Below are positions 22,475-24,718 of a stretch of 24,718 nt of DNA, in pieces. Position numbers and translations under genes: made by a program. The notes below the pieces were generated by a model. That model ran no database searches and was not told the origin of the DNA. It saw only the letters and a list, made by a program, of their open reading frames with translations. This DNA is from an uncultured Chloroflexales bacterium. Lineage in GTDB: Bacteria > Chloroflexota > Chloroflexia > Chloroflexales > Chloroflexaceae. The stretch's first letter is position 1, and the number at the start of each line of letters is the position of its first letter. Location: NCBI GenBank assembly GCA_937902315.1, contig CALGUG010000032.1:1-24718 (forward strand). The letters run 5' to 3'.

Positions 22475-23284
22475 ATGGAGCATTTTATCTGTGCCACATG
22501 TGGCGTGCAATACCCGGCGAGTGAGACGCCGCCCGAACACTGCCCGATCTGCGAAGATGAGCGCCAATATATCGGTTGGCAGGGTCAGCGTTGGACCACC
22601 CTCGCCCAGCTGCGCCAAACCCACCGCGCTCTAATTCGTGAAGAAGAGCCGAACCTGATCGGCTTCGGCATAGAGCCAGCTTTCGCTATTAACCAGCGCG
22701 CCTTGTTGGTACGTACAGCCCACGGCAATATTTTGTGGGACTGTATGAGCCTATTTAACGACGAGATCAGCGCCAAGATCAACGAGCTCGGCGGCATCAG
22801 CGCGATCGCGATGTCGCACCCTCACTACTATTCGACCATTGTTGAGTGGAGTCACGCCTTTGGCAAGGTGCCGATCTACATTCACGAGGCCGACCGCGCA
22901 TATGTAATGCGCCCCGATCCAGTTATTCGTTTTTGGCAGGGCACAACCCACCAATTGCTGCCGGGCCTAACCTTGATCAACGCGCCGGGCCACTTCGACG
23001 GCGCGAGCATGCTGCATTGGGCCGATGGCGCTGAAGGCAAGGGCGTGTTGTTGGCGGGCGACATCATCTACGTTGTTTCCGATCGGCGTTACGCCTCCTT
23101 TATGCGTAGCTATCCCAATCTGATCCCGCTCAATGCCTCTCAGGTGCGTCAGATCGTAAATCGAGTCGAACCCTTTGAATTCGATCGAATCTACACGGCT
23201 TGGTTCGATCGCACCATGCAGCATGATGCTAAAGCGGCGGTGCGGCGTTCGGCCGAGCGCTACATCGCAGCCATCAGCGAATAG
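22475..23284 (+). CDS. Rubredoxin-like zinc-ribbon / MBL-fold hydrolase
   Basis: A 269-residue protein joining an N-terminal four-cysteine metal-binding knuckle (C6-A-T-C9 ... C23-P-I-C26) to a metallo-beta-lactamase fold. The MBL motif 1 is degenerate, SHPHYYST with H115 and H117 but lacking the usual D-H, while later ligands remain (H173 in APGHFDG, D196 in LLAGDI). This combination occurs as a conserved uncharacterised family in bacteria; its activity is not established. ATG 22475 is preferred because GGAG lies six bases upstream and homologues begin M-x-HFICATCG; ATG 22463 and GTG 22424 are in-frame alternatives. It probably shares a transcript with the aldo/keto reductase. A terminator follows at 23460-23492. 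Confidence 0.85.
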   Translation: MEHFICATCGVQYPASETPPEHCPICEDERQYIGWQGQRWTTLAQLRQTHRALIREEEPNLIGFGIEPAFAINQRALLVRTAHGNILWDCMSLFNDEISAKINELGGISAIAMSHPHYYSTIVEWSHAFGKVPIYIHEADRAYVMRPDPVIRFWQGTTHQLLPGLTLINAPGHFDGASMLHWADGAEGKGVLLAGDIIYVVSDRRYASFMRSYPNLIPLNASQVRQIVNRVEPFEFDRIYTAWFDRTMQHDAKAAVRRSAERYIAAISE

Positions 23285-23349
23285 TGCGCGTTTTTGAGAT
23301 CGCTCGTAGCGCTGCGTTTTTGGGGTGGCCTTTCGGCACAGCTAGCAGC

Positions 23350-23429
23350 CCATGTGGTTGGCTAGGGTGTTGGTAGCCGTAGGCGGACGCGCCAAGGAAC
23401 GCATGGGGGGCGAGAGCACTCGCCGCCAG
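23350..23429 (+). repeat. Dispersed intergenic element, copy H
   Basis: Plus-oriented copy with core TAGCCGTAGGCGGACGCG from 23374, followed by CCAAGGAACGCATGG, hairpin GGCGAG-AGCA-CTCGCC (23409-23424, perfect 6-bp stem) and terminal GCCGCCAGG. It lies between the MBL gene's stop and its terminator, so it is transcribed as part of the 3' UTR. Confidence 0.8.
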
Positions 23430-23459
23430 GCTAAACAAGAGCATATAGCAAAGCCCTCG

Positions 23460-23492
23460 GGCGGCCTGTATTCAGTTACAGGTCGCCTTTTA
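23460..23492 (+). terminator. Terminator of the aldo/keto reductase-MBL operon
   Basis: GGCGGCCTGTA (23460-23470) and TACAGGTCGCC (23477-23487) form an 11-bp stem with one G-T pair and a 6-base loop, followed by TTTTATC. Confidence 0.85.
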
Positions 23493-23523
23493 TCTCTAGC
23501 CGAGATCGCCCCGATCATAAAAA

Positions 23524-24110
23524 TAGCCTCAGGAAACCCGCGACTTCAGTCGTGGGAGGAATGAGGCTAACGCCCCATTCCCATAGGATACTGTTTCACC
23601 ATCGCTGCTTCAGCAGCGTGGGCTGACCTTCTTACCTTACAGGTGTTGGCATTCCAAAATGGAGCGCTTGATCACAACAGCGCTGACATGACCTGCTGTT
23701 CCCACATAGTAAGAAGGTGACCAGAGCGTTCCAGCCTTCCGAATATGCCGCTTACTCTCAGTTGGAAACTCCCGTTTCAGTGGGTAACTGCTTGCCCCTT
23801 TGAACAGTCGCGCCACTGTTGAGGGACTGAACGCAGGTGGTGCTGTAACAAAGAGATGGACATGATCGGGCATCACCTCTTGCGCGACAATCTCAAAGCC
23901 CCACTTCTCAGCGATCTCTCCCAGCAGGGTGTGTACTCGTTCCCCAACCCTTCCTGCAAGCACGGGCCTGCGAAACTTTGGACACCAAACGAGGTGATAG
24001 GTGATGTGATAGCGTGTACCCTCTGTCGCTTTGATGTTCTTGATCTCCATTAGGCAGCCTTGGCACGGAGTCGCTCAAACCGTCTGCATGCTGATTGTAT
24101 CCGTGGATCA
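23524..24110 (-). mobile_element. IS200/IS605-type insertion sequence remnant
   Basis: Contains a tnpA-like gene and, at its 3' side, subterminal secondary structure typical of this family. CCCGCGAC-TTCA-GTCGTGGG (23537-23556) is nested within TAGCCTCA ... TGAGGCTA (23524-23531 and 23562-23569), and CGCTGC-TTCA-GCAGCG occurs at 23603-23618. On the minus strand the first structure ends in TTTTTAT. The other end, upstream of tnpA, is not resolved; it must lie before the palindromic element beginning at 24114. There is no tnpB. Boundaries are inferred. Confidence 0.6.
23637..24050 (-). CDS. tnpA: IS200/IS605 TnpA (Y1 HUH transposase), catalytic Tyr not found
   Basis: A 137-residue Y1-type transposase that normally moves single-stranded copies of the element by recognising subterminal hairpins. 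The family start (YHITYHLVWCPKFRRPVL), the HUH metal motif (H63 and H65 in MPDHVHLFV) and the strand WSPSYYVGTAG (110-120) are all present. The final helix, where family members have a catalytic tyrosine in a K-R-Y-I-x-x-Q context, reads VIKRSILECQHL, with S130 (codon TCC) aligning to the tyrosine. A TAC-to-TCC change, possibly with a small insertion, would explain this. The protein is otherwise full length, so the copy is probably catalytically dead though recently active. Confidence 0.85.
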   Translation of the reverse strand: MEIKNIKATEGTRYHITYHLVWCPKFRRPVLAGRVGERVHTLLGEIAEKWGFEIVAQEVMPDHVHLFVTAPPAFSPSTVARLFKGASSYPLKREFPTESKRHIRKAGTLWSPSYYVGTAGHVSAVVIKRSILECQHL

Positions 24111-24113
24111 CTC

Positions 24114-24270
24114 ATACTAAATTCGTTTAAAGACTTGCGCTGTTATAACGCAGGGAACGAGGAAAGGTTGTGTGACATTTCGCGCGATCGCGCGAAATGT
24201 CACACAACAAAAATAGTCGAGTTCCACTCTGCCGAAGGCCAAATAGGAAGTAATCAATCGAATTTGGTAT
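24114..24270. mobile_element. Palindromic MITE-like element, copy 2
   Basis: A 157-base element with 12-base terminal inverted repeats ATACTAAATTCG (24114-24125) and CGAATTTGGTAT (24259-24270), one mismatch. The centre is GTTGTGTGACATTTCGCGC, loop GATC, and the exact complement GCGCGAAATGTCACACAAC, a 42-base perfect palindrome. Relative to copy 1, both arms changed together at two positions (A-T pairs to G-C pairs). It abuts the IS200-like remnant and interrupts the unrecognised minus-strand gene at its right. Confidence 0.8.
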
Positions 24271-24507
24271 CAGCAGAGCGCTAATCTGATCGTAGACCGC
24301 AAGGAAGTCCTCAATAGGCCAGCCCTCTTCTCCTAGGAAGTGAATGTAAGGAACAGTACGCGGATTTTCATCCTCTGGAAGAAGTGGAATAGAGATGTCC
24401 GTGAGATACCCCTCCCGATCTGCACCCGCGATATATGCAAATCCTTGTATCCAGCCATAGTAGTCTGTGTCAATCGTATCCTTACAGATGTCAGCCCGGA
24501 CTGTCAC
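24127..24507 (-). pseudogene. Unrecognised gene truncated by the palindromic element
   Basis: An open frame of 126 codons from GTG 24507, whose first ~79 codons look like real protein: YYGWIQGFAYIAGADREGYL, PLLPEDENPRTVPYIHFLGE, then IEDFLAVYDQI. The remaining ~47 codons are translated from the palindromic element, so the native C-terminus is missing. The frame stays open upstream to 24618 without an obvious ATG, so the true start may be further up or non-standard. I do not recognise the family. The N-terminal extension (residues before VRADICKD) is rich in K and R. It is probably a fragment of a host or accessory gene disrupted by insertion. Confidence 0.45.
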
Positions 24508-24605
24508 CAGTGGCAGATCCTCTTGTGCTTTTTTGGTATTCTTGCGTTTAGCCAGTACAGAGCCTCTTTCTGTGGTGGTACACCTGCGGGGTCGTGCTTT
24601 TATTA

Positions 24606-24677
24606 TACCTCTATTGTACTATATTATGCCTATATTATTAATACATATAGTACAATAGAGGTACAAATATGGTACAA
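24606..24677. promoter_or_regulatory. 19-bp inverted repeat plus three phased GTACAA repeats
   Basis: TACCTCTATTGTACTATAT (24606-24624) and its exact complement (24645-24663) flank a 20-base AT-rich centre. GTACAA recurs at 24650, 24661 and 24672, exactly 11 bases apart, with an inverted TTGTAC at 24614. TATACT (24693-24698) further right could be a -10 box for a plus-strand transcript. This is most easily read as an operator/promoter for the gene starting past the right edge, perhaps shared with the divergent truncated gene. Confidence 0.5.
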
Positions 24678-24710
24678 TACGTGCAGTTGAGCTATACTCT
24701 TGCACAGGTA

Positions 24711-24716
24711 AAGGAG
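24711..24716 (+). promoter_or_regulatory. Ribosome binding site of a gene starting past the right edge
   Basis: AAGGAG lies 2 bases before the end of the window, downstream of the TATACT box at 24693-24698. A plus-strand coding sequence probably starts within about 10 bases beyond the edge. Confidence 0.45.
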
Positions 24717-24718
24717 TG

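Noticed and set aside
1202..23429. CRISPR array interpretation of the eight repeats
   Set aside because: The copies are kilobases apart, occur in both orientations and have no regular spacers or cas genes.
23524..23569. Omega-RNA of a TnpB-type element
   Set aside because: The hairpin resembles IS605 right ends, but no tnpB gene is present, so a functional guide RNA cannot be supported.

Overview
The window is bacterial chromosome of moderate GC content, coding on both strands with short operons. It most likely comes from a Chloroflexota member, perhaps a filamentous, Herpetosiphon-like lineage. The clues are weak: a secreted GHL10-type hydrolase whose C-terminus reads VYLPSV (a tail type I associate with Chloroflexi secreted proteins), the mix of unlinked housekeeping and accessory enzymes, and many short intergenic repeats. 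No rRNA, tRNA or CRISPR array was seen.

Layout. 295-2495 (+): a SAM methyltransferase and a zinc-less quinone-oxidoreductase-type dehydrogenase with a good upstream promoter. 2709-5560 (-): RibD/DHFR-like reductase, dienelactone-hydrolase-like protein and MBL lactonase-like protein in one likely operon, then an Fes/IroE-like esterase. 5843-6335 (-): a decayed PPOX/flavin-type gene with a frameshift and an in-frame stop. 6780-8680 (-): glycosyltransferase family 4 gene followed by pyrH (UMP kinase), with a terminator-like hairpin in the operon leader. 8936-13077 (+): secreted GHL10-type hydrolase and a polytopic GT39-like membrane glycosyltransferase. 13669-15744 (-): solitary N6-adenine DNA methyltransferase. 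15867-19451 (+): secreted GH5-like hydrolase with a TTG start, membrane-anchored endonuclease/exonuclease/phosphatase-fold protein, and ThrE threonine/serine exporter. 19968-20927 (-): threonine/serine dehydratase, convergent with ThrE. 21390-23284 (+): aldo/keto reductase and a rubredoxin-like/MBL-fold protein. 23524-24718: mobile-element remnants, namely an IS200/IS605 TnpA lacking the expected catalytic tyrosine, a palindromic MITE, an unrecognised gene truncated by it, and an AT-rich operator-like region with the ribosome binding site of a gene starting beyond the right edge.

The most notable content is non-coding. (1) An 8-copy family of roughly 65-90 bp intergenic elements with core TAGCCGWAGGCGGACGCG lies downstream of genes every time and never between divergent genes; four copies carry a hairpin whose stem differs in sequence but stays paired. 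(2) Two copies of a ~158 bp element carry a 42-base palindrome whose arms differ at two positions, both compensated. (3) A terminator-like hairpin sits between a likely promoter and the GT4-pyrH genes. (4) Three GTACAA repeats with exact 11-bp spacing sit beside a 19-bp inverted repeat at the right edge.

Functionally, most genes look like independent small-molecule enzymes. Two groupings are suggestive: an envelope/extracellular glycan group (GHL10, GT39-like, GH5-like, GT4) and a threonine/serine pair (exporter plus dehydratase). No complete defence system or biosynthetic cluster could be supported.
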